The notes under the pieces are model-generated. The model did not search any database, had not been told where the DNA came from, and worked only from the letters and a program-made list of their open reading frames with translations. Below are positions 1 to 7,619 of a DNA stretch of 62,671 bases, one piece after another. Positions within the stretch are counted from its first letter, which is position 1. Each line of letters opens with the position of its first letter. The stretch is from JAFIEN01 sp051859505. GTDB lineage: Bacteria; Pseudomonadota; Alphaproteobacteria; Rhodobacterales; Rhodobacteraceae. The stretch is taken from contig JBHYFN010000023.1 in NCBI GenBank assembly GCA_051859505.1, forward strand, positions 1 to 62,671. The letters run 5' to 3'. The translations under genes were made by a program, and so were the position numbers.

Positions 1-23
1 CCCCCCGGGCCCGTTCCGGGCCT

Positions 24-54
24 CCCCCCGGGATATTTTCAAACAAAAGAAGCA
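24..54. repeat. 31-bp intergenic motif, copy 1
   Basis: This stretch is a C/G run followed by GGATATTTTC and an A-rich tail ending AAAAGAAGCA. The same 31 bases recur exactly at 44323-44353, just before the scaffold gap. Such GC-hairpin-plus-AT-tail motifs are common after genes in Rhodobacteraceae and probably mark transcript ends. Here it would belong to a gene left of the window. The terminator role is inferred. Confidence 0.7.
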
Positions 55-67
55 GCAGTCGGGAAGG

Positions 68-115
68 GCTTGCGGCAAGGTTTGCGGCAAGGCTTCCGGC
101 AAGGTTTGCGGGCGG
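68..115. repeat. 12-bp imperfect tandem repeat (4 units)
   Basis: Four successive 12-base units of the type GYTTGCGGCAAG lie between the motif at 24-54 and the deoC gene. They have no convincing coding role. This is one of several short tandem arrays at gene edges in this window. Confidence 0.75.
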
Positions 116-214
116 GCTTGCTGCCCCGGGCTGGCTGGATTAGCGTCCGCCCGGTCTGCCTGGGCGGGGGTGGGCAGGATCGGGCAGGATCGAGCAGGGG
201 GGAAGAGGTAGGCG

Positions 215-1243
215 ATGGCGGAGATAAGCATCCCGGACAGGGTTGGCGCGGGGGCGGGTCAGTTGGTGCCTGCGCCGGTGCATGCAGCCGGCGAGGGCGG
301 GCGCAATCCGGGCATTCCGCTGGATCCCGCGATGTTCGAAGGTCATGCGGTGAACCGCAGCGCGGCCGAGCGGCGGGCGGCGACGCTGTTGACGCGGCGC
401 TCGGTCAAGAAGGCGCATCAGGCGGCCTGGCTGGTCAATGCGGTGCGCTGCATCGATCTGACGACGCTGGCCGGCGATGACACGGCGGGCCGGGTGCGGC
501 GTCTCTGCGCCAAGGCGCGCCAGCCGGTTGCGCCGGCGATCCTCGAGGCGCTGGGGCCGGGGGATCTGGGACTGACCACCGGGGCGGTCTGTGTCTATCC
601 CACGATGGTGGGCCATGCGGTGCGCGCGCTCGAGGGCAGCGGGGTGCCGGTCGCCTCGGTCGCGACGGGGTTTCCGGCGGGGCTGATGCCGCTGGACCTG
701 CGGCTGGCCGAGATCCGCTATGCCGTCGATCAGGGCGCGGCCGAGATCGACATCGTGATCACCCGCGAACATGTGCTGCGCCGCGATTGGGCCGCGCTTT
801 ATGACGAGGTGGCCGCGATGCGCGAGGCCTGCGGGCCGGCGCATCTCAAGGCGATCCTGGCGACGGGCGATCTGCAGAGCCTGCGCAATGTGCATGCCGC
901 CTCGATGGTGGCGATGCAGGCGGGGGCGGATTTCATCAAGACCTCGACCGGGAAGGAGGCGGTGAATGCGACGCTTCCCGTCTCGCTTGTCATGGTGCGG
1001 GCGCTGCGCGATTACGGTGCCGCGACGGGCCATGCGGTGGGGTTCAAGCCGGCGGGCGGGCTGTCGAGCGCGAAGGATGCGCTGTCCTGGCAGATCCTGA
1101 TGAAGGAGGAGCTGGGGCGGCGCTGGCTTGAGCCGGACCTGTTCCGGATCGGGGCCTCCTCGATGCTGGGGGATATCGAACGCCAGCTCGAACATCATGC
1201 GACGGGGCGCTATGCGGCCGCGTGGCGGCATGCGATGGCCTGA
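215..1243 (+). CDS. deoC: Deoxyribose-phosphate aldolase
   Basis: DeoC cleaves 2-deoxyribose-5-phosphate to glyceraldehyde-3-phosphate and acetaldehyde in deoxynucleoside catabolism, in the cytoplasm. The 342-aa protein has the class I aldolase TIM-barrel signatures. The Schiff-base lysine lies in ADFIKTSTGK (K242), and the second conserved lysine lies in FKPAGG (K278). The ATG follows a GGAAGAGG ribosome site. It is longer at the N-terminus than the short E. coli enzyme, as in the eukaryote-like and alphaproteobacterial group. The aldehyde dehydrogenase gene begins 13 bases downstream, so the two are almost certainly co-transcribed and the acetaldehyde product can be oxidised at once. Confidence 0.95.
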   Translation: MAEISIPDRVGAGAGQLVPAPVHAAGEGGRNPGIPLDPAMFEGHAVNRSAAERRAATLLTRRSVKKAHQAAWLVNAVRCIDLTTLAGDDTAGRVRRLCAKARQPVAPAILEALGPGDLGLTTGAVCVYPTMVGHAVRALEGSGVPVASVATGFPAGLMPLDLRLAEIRYAVDQGAAEIDIVITREHVLRRDWAALYDEVAAMREACGPAHLKAILATGDLQSLRNVHAASMVAMQAGADFIKTSTGKEAVNATLPVSLVMVRALRDYGAATGHAVGFKPAGGLSSAKDALSWQILMKEELGRRWLEPDLFRIGASSMLGDIERQLEHHATGRYAAAWRHAMA

Positions 1244-1256
1244 AGGGACGGGACGG

Positions 1257-3632
1257 ATGACGACGATCGCAGGGATACTCGAAACGATGGATTACGGCCC
1301 CGCGCCGGAGGATGCCGGCGCCGTGCGCGCCTGGCTGGCCGGAACCCCGGTCTTTGGCCATTTCATCGCCGGGGCCTTTGCCGAGCCGGGCGAGAGCTTC
1401 GAGGTCATGGCGCCTGCTTCGGGCGAGGTGCTGGCCCGGGTGACGCAGGGCAGTGCCGCCGATATCGATGCCGCCGTCGCCGCCGCGCGGGCGGCGCAGC
1501 CGGGTTGGGCCGCGCTTTCGGGGCATGAAAGGGCGCGGCATCTTTATGCGCTGGCCCGCCATGTGCAGCAGCATGCGCGCTTTCTGGCCGTGCTCGAGAG
1601 CCTCGACAACGGCAAGCCGATCCGCGAGACGCGCGACATCGACATCCCCCTTGTCGCGCGGCATTTCTATCACCACGCAGGCTGGGCCGAGATCCTGGAG
1701 GACGAGTTTCCCGGGGCGGTGCCGCAGGGGGTTTGCGGCCAGATCATCCCGTGGAACTTTCCGCTGCTGATGCTGGCCTGGAAAGTGGCCCCGGCGCTGG
1801 CGGCAGGCAATACTGTCGTGCTGAAGCCCGCCGAATACACGCCGCTGACGGCGCTGGCCTTTGCCGGGATCGCCGCCGAATGCGGCCTGCCGCCGGGTGT
1901 TCTGAACATCGTCACCGGCGACGGGGCCACCGGGGCGGCGCTGGTGGCGCATCCCGGGGTCGACAAGATCGCCTTCACCGGCTCGACCGAGGTGGGCCGG
2001 ATCCTTCGCCGCGCCACTGCCGGCACCGGCAAGGCGCTGACGCTGGAACTGGGCGGCAAGTCGCCCTTCATCGTCTTTGCCGATGCCGATCTGGATGCCG
2101 CGGTCGAGGGCGTGGTCGATGCGATCTGGTTCAATCAGGGGCAGGTCTGCTGCGCGGGGTCGCGGATCCTTGTGGCGGAATCGGTGGCCGAGAGGTTCGA
2201 GGCCCTGCTGAAGGCGCGGATGACGACGCTGCGGCTGGGCGATCCGCTGGACAAATGCACCGATGTGGGGGCGATCGTGCATCCGGTGCAGTTGGCGCGG
2301 ATCAGGGATCTGGTCGCAAAAGGCGCGGCCGAGGGGGCCGTGCTGCATCAGCTGGCGCTGCCGGAGGCGGTCTCGGGCGGGTGTTTCTATCCGCCGACGC
2401 TGGCCACCGGCGTCGAGCCCGCCTCGGTGCTGGCGATGGAAGAGATATTCGGCCCCGTCGCCACGCTGACCACCTTCCGCACCCCGTCCGAGGCGGTGGC
2501 GCTGGCCAACAACACGCGTTACGGGCTGGCGGCGACGATCTGGTCGGAGAATATCAACCTTTGCCTCGATATCGCGGCGCAGGTGAAGGCCGGGGTCGTC
2601 TGGATCAACGGCACCAACATGTTCGACGCGGCGGCGGGCTTCGGCGGCTACCGCGAAAGCGGCTTCGGCCGCGAAGGCGGGCGCGAGGGGATGCGCGCCT
2701 ATCTGGCCGAGCCGCCCCGCGAAGAGCGGCCCGCAGAGGCGGCCCCGCCGGCGGCGGTCGCAGCACCTCATGGGGCTGCGGGCGGTGCGGGCGAGGGGAT
2801 CGACCGGACGGCCAAGCTTTACATCGGGGGCAAGCAGGCGCGGCCGGACAGCGGCTATGTCACGCCCGTGGCGGGGCCGGGCGGCGTGGTCGGGCTGGTG
2901 GGGCTGGGCAACCGCAAGGATATCCGCAACGCAGTCGAGGCGGCGTCGAAAGCGGGCGGATGGGGCAAGGCGACCGGGCATAACCGGGCGCAGGTGCTGT
3001 ATTATCTGGCCGAGAACCTCTCGGCGCGGTCGGTGGAATTCGCCGGACGGCTTGCCGGCTTCGGGGCGCCCGAGGCTACGGCAGAGGCCGAGGTCGCCAC
3101 CGCGATCCGGCGCTGTTTCTGGTATGCCGCGCAGGCCGACAAGTTCGACGGGGCGGTGCATTCCACCCAGTCCGCCCATGTTACCCTTGCACAGAACGAG
3201 GCGCTTGGCGTGGTCGGCATCGCCTGCCCGCTGGCGCATCCGCTGCTGGGGCTGGTCTCGACCGTGTTGCCGGCGATCGCGATGGGCAATGCGGTGGTGG
3301 TGGTGCCCTCGCAGCTTTATCCGCTGGCGGCGACGGACCTTTATCAGGTGCTCGAGACCTCGGACGTGCCGGCTGGTGTGGTCAATATCGTCACCGGCCC
3401 GCGGGACGAGCTGGCCCGCACGCTGGCGCAGCATGATGCGGTGAATGCGATGTGGTATTTCGGCAGTGCCGAAGGCTGCGCCATGGTCGAGGCGGAAAGC
3501 GCCGGGAACCTCAAGCAGACCTGGGTCGAGGATGGTGCCGCGCGCGACTGGGCCGGGCCGGAGGGGCAGGGGCGCGTGTTCCTGCAGCGCGCGACGCAGG
3601 TCAAGAACATCTGGATCCCCTACGGGGAGTGA
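1257..3632 (+). CDS. ALDH16-type two-domain aldehyde dehydrogenase
   Basis: This 791-aa protein oxidises an aldehyde with NAD(P), plausibly the acetaldehyde made by the preceding DeoC. Residues 1 to about 490 form a complete ALDH domain, with the general-base glutamate in LELGGKSP (E264) and the nucleophilic cysteine in FNQGQVCCAGSR (C298). Residues from about 515 to the end resemble a second, partial ALDH domain that lacks both the Cys and the Glu motifs. That arrangement is typical of the ALDH16 family, where the C-terminal domain is non-catalytic and structural. The ATG at 1257 was chosen because the longer reading frame from 1128 runs back into deoC. The true aldehyde substrate is inferred from context. 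Confidence 0.92.
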   Translation: MTTIAGILETMDYGPAPEDAGAVRAWLAGTPVFGHFIAGAFAEPGESFEVMAPASGEVLARVTQGSAADIDAAVAAARAAQPGWAALSGHERARHLYALARHVQQHARFLAVLESLDNGKPIRETRDIDIPLVARHFYHHAGWAEILEDEFPGAVPQGVCGQIIPWNFPLLMLAWKVAPALAAGNTVVLKPAEYTPLTALAFAGIAAECGLPPGVLNIVTGDGATGAALVAHPGVDKIAFTGSTEVGRILRRATAGTGKALTLELGGKSPFIVFADADLDAAVEGVVDAIWFNQGQVCCAGSRILVAESVAERFEALLKARMTTLRLGDPLDKCTDVGAIVHPVQLARIRDLVAKGAAEGAVLHQLALPEAVSGGCFYPPTLATGVEPASVLAMEEIFGPVATLTTFRTPSEAVALANNTRYGLAATIWSENINLCLDIAAQVKAGVVWINGTNMFDAAAGFGGYRESGFGREGGREGMRAYLAEPPREERPAEAAPPAAVAAPHGAAGGAGEGIDRTAKLYIGGKQARPDSGYVTPVAGPGGVVGLVGLGNRKDIRNAVEAASKAGGWGKATGHNRAQVLYYLAENLSARSVEFAGRLAGFGAPEATAEAEVATAIRRCFWYAAQADKFDGAVHSTQSAHVTLAQNEALGVVGIACPLAHPLLGLVSTVLPAIAMGNAVVVVPSQLYPLAATDLYQVLETSDVPAGVVNIVTGPRDELARTLAQHDAVNAMWYFGSAEGCAMVEAESAGNLKQTWVEDGAARDWAGPEGQGRVFLQRATQVKNIWIPYGE

Positions 3633-3646
3633 TCTTCGGCCGCAGC

Positions 3647-3702
3647 GGGCGGCAGGATCGGGCTGCCAAGATCGGGGCGGCAGAATCAGGGCGGCAGGAT
3701 CA
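3647..3702. repeat. 14-15-bp imperfect tandem repeat at convergent gene ends
   Basis: About four imperfect units resembling GGGCGGCAGGATCA run from just after the ALDH stop into the last codons of the convergent glycerate kinase gene, covering that gene's stop codon. The array probably arose by replication slippage. No clear rho-independent terminator is visible between the two genes. Confidence 0.65.
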
Positions 3703-4960
3703 GGATCGCGCGGAAATCGTTGACATTGGTCAGCGTCGGGCCGGTCACGACCTGCCCGCCAATGCCGGCGAAAAAGGAATGCGCGTCGTTGCGGGTCAGC
3801 GCCTCTGCCGGGTCGAGCCCCGCCCCGCGCGCGCGGGCCAGCGTTTCGGGGCCGATCAGCGCGCCCGCCACCTCGGCCGCGCCGTCCACGCCGTCGGTAT
3901 CGCAGGCGATGGCATGGATCCTCGGGTGCCCGTCCAGTGCGAGGGCCAGGGCAAGGCAGAATTCCGCATTCGGCCCGCCGATCCCGTTCCCCCGGCGGGT
4001 AACGGTCAGCTCTCCGCCCGACAGCATCAGGACGGGCGCATCCCCCGGGCCAAGGCCCGCCGCGAGGGCCAGCGCCTGTTGCGCCTGCGCGCGGGCCACC
4101 TCGCGCGCCTCGCCCTCGATCCGGTCGCCCAGAAGGCGCAGGTCGCAACCCCGCGCCAGTGCCGCCGCCGCGGCGAGGGATTGGGCCGGGGCGGCCATGA
4201 TGGTGTTGTCCACCTTCTCCAGACGCGGATCGCCCGGCGGGATCACGCCGCTGGGGCCGGTCAGGGCGCGTGTGACGCTGGCGGGAACCTCTACGCCCCA
4301 GTCGGCAAGGATGCCGCGCGCCTCCCTTGGCGTCGAGGCATCGCCGACGGTGGGGCCCGATCCGATGAAGGCCGGATCGTCGCCCGGCACGTCCGAGATC
4401 ATCAGGCAGAGCATCCGCGCGGGCCATGCGGCGGCCGCCAGCTGCCCGCCCTTGACCCGCGACAGGTGTTTGCGCACCGTGTTCATCCGGTCGATCGGCG
4501 CGCCCGAGGCCAGAAGCCCCGCGTTGACCGCCTGTTTCTCGGCCAGGCTCACCCCTTCGACCGGGGCCACCAGCAGCGCCGAGGCCCCGCCCGAGATCAG
4601 CGCCAGCACGAAATCCCCCGGCCCGAGGCTCGTGAGCAGCGCCAGCATCCGCGCGGTGGCCGCGGCACCCGCGGCATCGGGGACGGGATGGGCGGCCTCG
4701 ACGATCTCGATCCCCTGAGAGGGGCGGGCATGGCCATAGCGGGTGATGATCAGCCCCTCGCAGGGGCCCCAGGCGGCCTCGACCGCTTCGGCCATCCGCG
4801 CACTGGCCTTGCCCGCGCCGACCACGACAACCCGGCCCGGCGGACGCGGCGGCAGATGCGCGGCAAGCCCCGCCATCGGATCGGCCGCCTCGACCGCGCG
4901 GTCGAACAGGGCGCGCAGAAAGCGGGCGGGATCAGAGATCGCCGGTTCCGTGGCAGCCAT
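3686..4960 (-). CDS. Glycerate 2-kinase / hydroxypyruvate reductase family (DUF4147-MOFRL)
   Basis: This 424-aa cytoplasmic protein belongs to the family annotated as TtuD 'hydroxypyruvate reductase', which is biochemically glycerate 2-kinase (glycerate to 2-phosphoglycerate). Visible signatures are VVVVGAGKASARMAEAVE near residue 50, the glycine-rich LALISGGASALL segment, the VRKHLSRVKGG segment, and the C-terminal MOFRL-type stretch around CDTDGVDG and NDAHSFF. The start at 4960 (MAATEPAISD) is preferred to the upstream ATG at 5023 because the 21 extra residues are Arg-rich and not family-like. It lies about 100 bp downstream of the TMADH-like gene and may be the last gene of that operon. 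The link to amine catabolism is unproven. Confidence 0.9.
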   Translation of the reverse strand: MAATEPAISDPARFLRALFDRAVEAADPMAGLAAHLPPRPPGRVVVVGAGKASARMAEAVEAAWGPCEGLIITRYGHARPSQGIEIVEAAHPVPDAAGAAATARMLALLTSLGPGDFVLALISGGASALLVAPVEGVSLAEKQAVNAGLLASGAPIDRMNTVRKHLSRVKGGQLAAAAWPARMLCLMISDVPGDDPAFIGSGPTVGDASTPREARGILADWGVEVPASVTRALTGPSGVIPPGDPRLEKVDNTIMAAPAQSLAAAAALARGCDLRLLGDRIEGEAREVARAQAQQALALAAGLGPGDAPVLMLSGGELTVTRRGNGIGGPNAEFCLALALALDGHPRIHAIACDTDGVDGAAEVAGALIGPETLARARGAGLDPAEALTRNDAHSFFAGIGGQVVTGPTLTNVNDFRAILILPP

Positions 4961-5034
4961 GGTGCGCGTCCTTCCCTCTCGTCCTCGCCCCGAAGTTCTG
5001 GCGCGGGAGGCGCGCGGGCGCAATCCTTCGCAAA

Positions 5035-5062
5035 GGCCGCTTGGGTCAGGCCGCTTTGGTCA
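5035..5062. repeat. 14-bp tandem duplication over a stop codon
   Basis: Two adjacent 14-base copies (GGCCGCTTGGGTCA and GGCCGCTTTGGTCA) lie at the 3' end of the minus-strand flavoprotein gene. Each copy carries a TGA on the minus strand, and the first of these in reading order is the gene's actual stop. Confidence 0.7.
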
Positions 5063-7612
5063 GACCGCGGGGTCCGGTTCCTTCCGCGCCAGCAGGAAGT
5101 GCAACAGCGGTTCGGTGCTGGCCTCGTCCCCCTCCGCCTCGCGGGTAAGGAAGTCGATCGCGGCCACCTCATGCGCGGTCATGCGTTTCAGCGGCGGCTG
5201 ATCGCCGGGCGGGGCCATGCGCTCGAGCTTGAGGAAGGAGTCGACATAGCCCGGGAAGGTCTCGCGCATCCGGGCAAGGAGCGCGTCCCAATCCTGCGGG
5301 CCATCGTCGGCGGCGGCGCGGCCGCTGGCCCGAAGCGCCGCGCGGGGGGCGGGGGTCAGGCCGTAGCGGGCGATCAGCGGGTCGACCGCCTCGTAGGTGG
5401 CCCGCTCGACCGCGGCCAGAAGCAGCAGCTTTTCGCGCTGGCGGGGCAGGGGCATCCTCTCGGCCAGCGCCTCGAACCAGGCTTCGCCCTCGACCTCTTC
5501 CTCGTAATAGCGGGTGAGGGTTTCGAGATAGACCGGGTCGGGGGCCTTGGCCGCGATCTCGACCTCTGTCACATAGGGCCGGTCGTGGCGAAGCGGCAGG
5601 TCGGGGTCGGGCGCGTTGTCGAGCTCGGCCCCAAAGCGGTGGCCGGCATAGACGGCCTGCGCGATGATGCCGGGTGCCTCGGCATCGCCGATCCGGCGCA
5701 GCGTGAAGGGCAGGGGGGTATCGCCCGCCTTCGCCAGAATGTCATGATACAGCCCGTCGCGCTGCGCCCGTGCCGTGACCATGACAAGGCCCCGCGCGGC
5801 AAGCCTGCTCTCGGCCCCCGTGTATTCGCAGGCAAGCGTCACCTCGGCCCCGTCGAACCGCGTCACCGTCTGCGCCGTCACCACGCTCACGCCCAGCTCC
5901 ATCAGCCGCGTCCGCACCCGCCAGCGCTCGGCGGTGTGGCGGCCCCAGTCGGACAGGCTGTCGGCATCGGTGACATAGGTGACGGCGCGGCCTTCTAGCG
6001 CCAGCTTCTCGGCCATCACCCCGCCCATGTAATAGCGTTCGGTGTCGAAGATCACGACCGGCCCCTCGGGCAGGTCGCCCTCCATGATGTCGTCGGGCGT
6101 GTGGATGCGGGCCTCGTCCACGGCGACCGGCACATAGGCCTTGCCGTCGAACCGGTCGCGCCGCCAGTCGGCGCCGGTGGCGATGACCACATGGTCGGGG
6201 GCCAGGTCGAACACGTCCTCGGCCGAGAGGCGGCTTTCGCGGAACACCTCGACATTGGGCATCTTCGCGATCTGCCCCTCGCGGTAGTCGCGCACGCGGA
6301 TATATTCGCTCATCCCCGGCAAGGCGGCCTCGCGCACCACACGCCCGCCCAGCACCCGCGTCGCCTCGGCCAGCGTCACCGCATAGCCGCGCAGCCCCAG
6401 CGCGCGGGCGGCCTCAAGCCCCGCAGGCCCTGCGCCGACAACCAGCACCCGAGACCCCGCGCCGGGCTTGGCCATCCGCTCGGGGTGCCAGCCCTTGCGC
6501 CATTCCTCGCCCATGGTGGGGTTCTGGGTGCAGCGGATCGGCACGCCGATGCTGTCGCCGGTGTAGCAGATGTTGCAGCCGATGCATTCGCGGATGTCCT
6601 CGATCCGGCCTTCCTCGATCTTCTTCGGCAGGAAGGGATCGGCGATCGAGGGCCGCGCGGCCCCGATCAGATCGGTGATCCCGCGCCGGACCTGAGAGAC
6701 CATCGTATCGGGCGAGGTGAAGCGACCCACCGTCACCACGGGCTTGGTCGTCACCGACTTGACCCAGTTCATGTAAGGCTCAAGCGCGCCTTCCTTGGCC
6801 CAGCGGGACAGGCCCATTTCAAGAAGGTAATCGGCGATGTTGATATCCCAGAGGTCGGGCATCTCGGCCAGCATCTCGAACATCTCGCGCCGTTCGCCGA
6901 AATCGGGGCGGCCATCCTCGAGGATGCTCTCGTCGGCCTTGAAGCGCACGGCGACGGCGCAGCGGTCGCCCACGGCGTCTTTCGTCTCCTCGATCAGCTC
7001 GCGGGTCAGGCGCAGGCGGTTTTCCAGGCTGCCGCCGTATTCGTCGGTCCGCGTGTTGATCGCGGGGTCGATGAAATTGGCGACCAGATAGCCATGCGTG
7101 GCATAGACATAGACGATATCGAACCCCGCATCCCGCGCGCGGATTGCGGCCTTGCGGTGCCAGTGGCGCAGGTTGCGGATATCGGTCTTGTCCATCGCGC
7201 GGGTCTGCATCGGGTTGCCCGCGCTGTTGGGCATCGAGATGACATCCATCGCCACCTCGCGGGTGAAATGGTTGGGGCTGCGCGCGCCGCCATACCACAG
7301 CTCGGCCCCCGCCAACCCGCCATGCGCATGCACCGCATCCGTCATCAGCCGGTGCGCGCGGATGTCGTCCTCGTTCCAGAGGCTGGCCGAGACATGCGGC
7401 AGGTCGTCCGAGGTCGGGTGGATCGAGTTGTATTCGGTGCAGACCACGCCCCAGCCGCCCTCGGCCTTCATCCCCCGCATCGCGGCCAGCATCCGGGGCC
7501 GCTGATAGCCCATGCCGGTGCAATGCGGCACCTGATAGAAGCGGTTTTTCGTCGTCACCGGGCCGATGCGGACGGGTTCGAACAGGATGTCATAGCGCGG
7601 GTCGCGGGGCAT
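5060..7612 (-). CDS. TMADH-like FMN/4Fe-4S N-demethylating dehydrogenase with C-terminal helical extension
   Basis: This 850-aa protein is related to trimethylamine, dimethylamine and histamine dehydrogenases and to N-methylproline demethylase. These oxidatively demethylate amines, giving formaldehyde, and pass electrons to ETF. The N-terminal old-yellow-enzyme barrel contains FYQVPHC with C31, matching the cysteine that binds FMN covalently in trimethylamine dehydrogenase. The 4Fe-4S cysteines are C343, C346, C349 and C361 (CIGCNIC...C), followed by the family motif TQNPTMGEEWRKGWHPE. A Rossmann domain starts near VLVVGAGPAGLEAARAL. Residues from about 695 to 845 are an extra Glu-rich helical region absent from classic members and ferritin-like in pattern. 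It is last but one in the tight minus-strand run, 7 bp after its paralogue. The exact amine is unknown. Confidence 0.9.
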   Translation of the reverse strand: MPRDPRYDILFEPVRIGPVTTKNRFYQVPHCTGMGYQRPRMLAAMRGMKAEGGWGVVCTEYNSIHPTSDDLPHVSASLWNEDDIRAHRLMTDAVHAHGGLAGAELWYGGARSPNHFTREVAMDVISMPNSAGNPMQTRAMDKTDIRNLRHWHRKAAIRARDAGFDIVYVYATHGYLVANFIDPAINTRTDEYGGSLENRLRLTRELIEETKDAVGDRCAVAVRFKADESILEDGRPDFGERREMFEMLAEMPDLWDINIADYLLEMGLSRWAKEGALEPYMNWVKSVTTKPVVTVGRFTSPDTMVSQVRRGITDLIGAARPSIADPFLPKKIEEGRIEDIRECIGCNICYTGDSIGVPIRCTQNPTMGEEWRKGWHPERMAKPGAGSRVLVVGAGPAGLEAARALGLRGYAVTLAEATRVLGGRVVREAALPGMSEYIRVRDYREGQIAKMPNVEVFRESRLSAEDVFDLAPDHVVIATGADWRRDRFDGKAYVPVAVDEARIHTPDDIMEGDLPEGPVVIFDTERYYMGGVMAEKLALEGRAVTYVTDADSLSDWGRHTAERWRVRTRLMELGVSVVTAQTVTRFDGAEVTLACEYTGAESRLAARGLVMVTARAQRDGLYHDILAKAGDTPLPFTLRRIGDAEAPGIIAQAVYAGHRFGAELDNAPDPDLPLRHDRPYVTEVEIAAKAPDPVYLETLTRYYEEEVEGEAWFEALAERMPLPRQREKLLLLAAVERATYEAVDPLIARYGLTPAPRAALRASGRAAADDGPQDWDALLARMRETFPGYVDSFLKLERMAPPGDQPPLKRMTAHEVAAIDFLTREAEGDEASTEPLLHFLLARKEPDPAV

Positions 7613-7619
7613 GGTGGCC

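Noticed and set aside
70..480. A 136-codon frame at the left edge
   Set aside because: It overlaps deoC in another frame and starts in the 12-bp tandem repeat.
1044..4427. A 1127-codon open frame on the minus strand
   Set aside because: It is antisense to the aldolase and dehydrogenase genes, Arg/Pro-rich with no domain. It is a GC-rich shadow frame.
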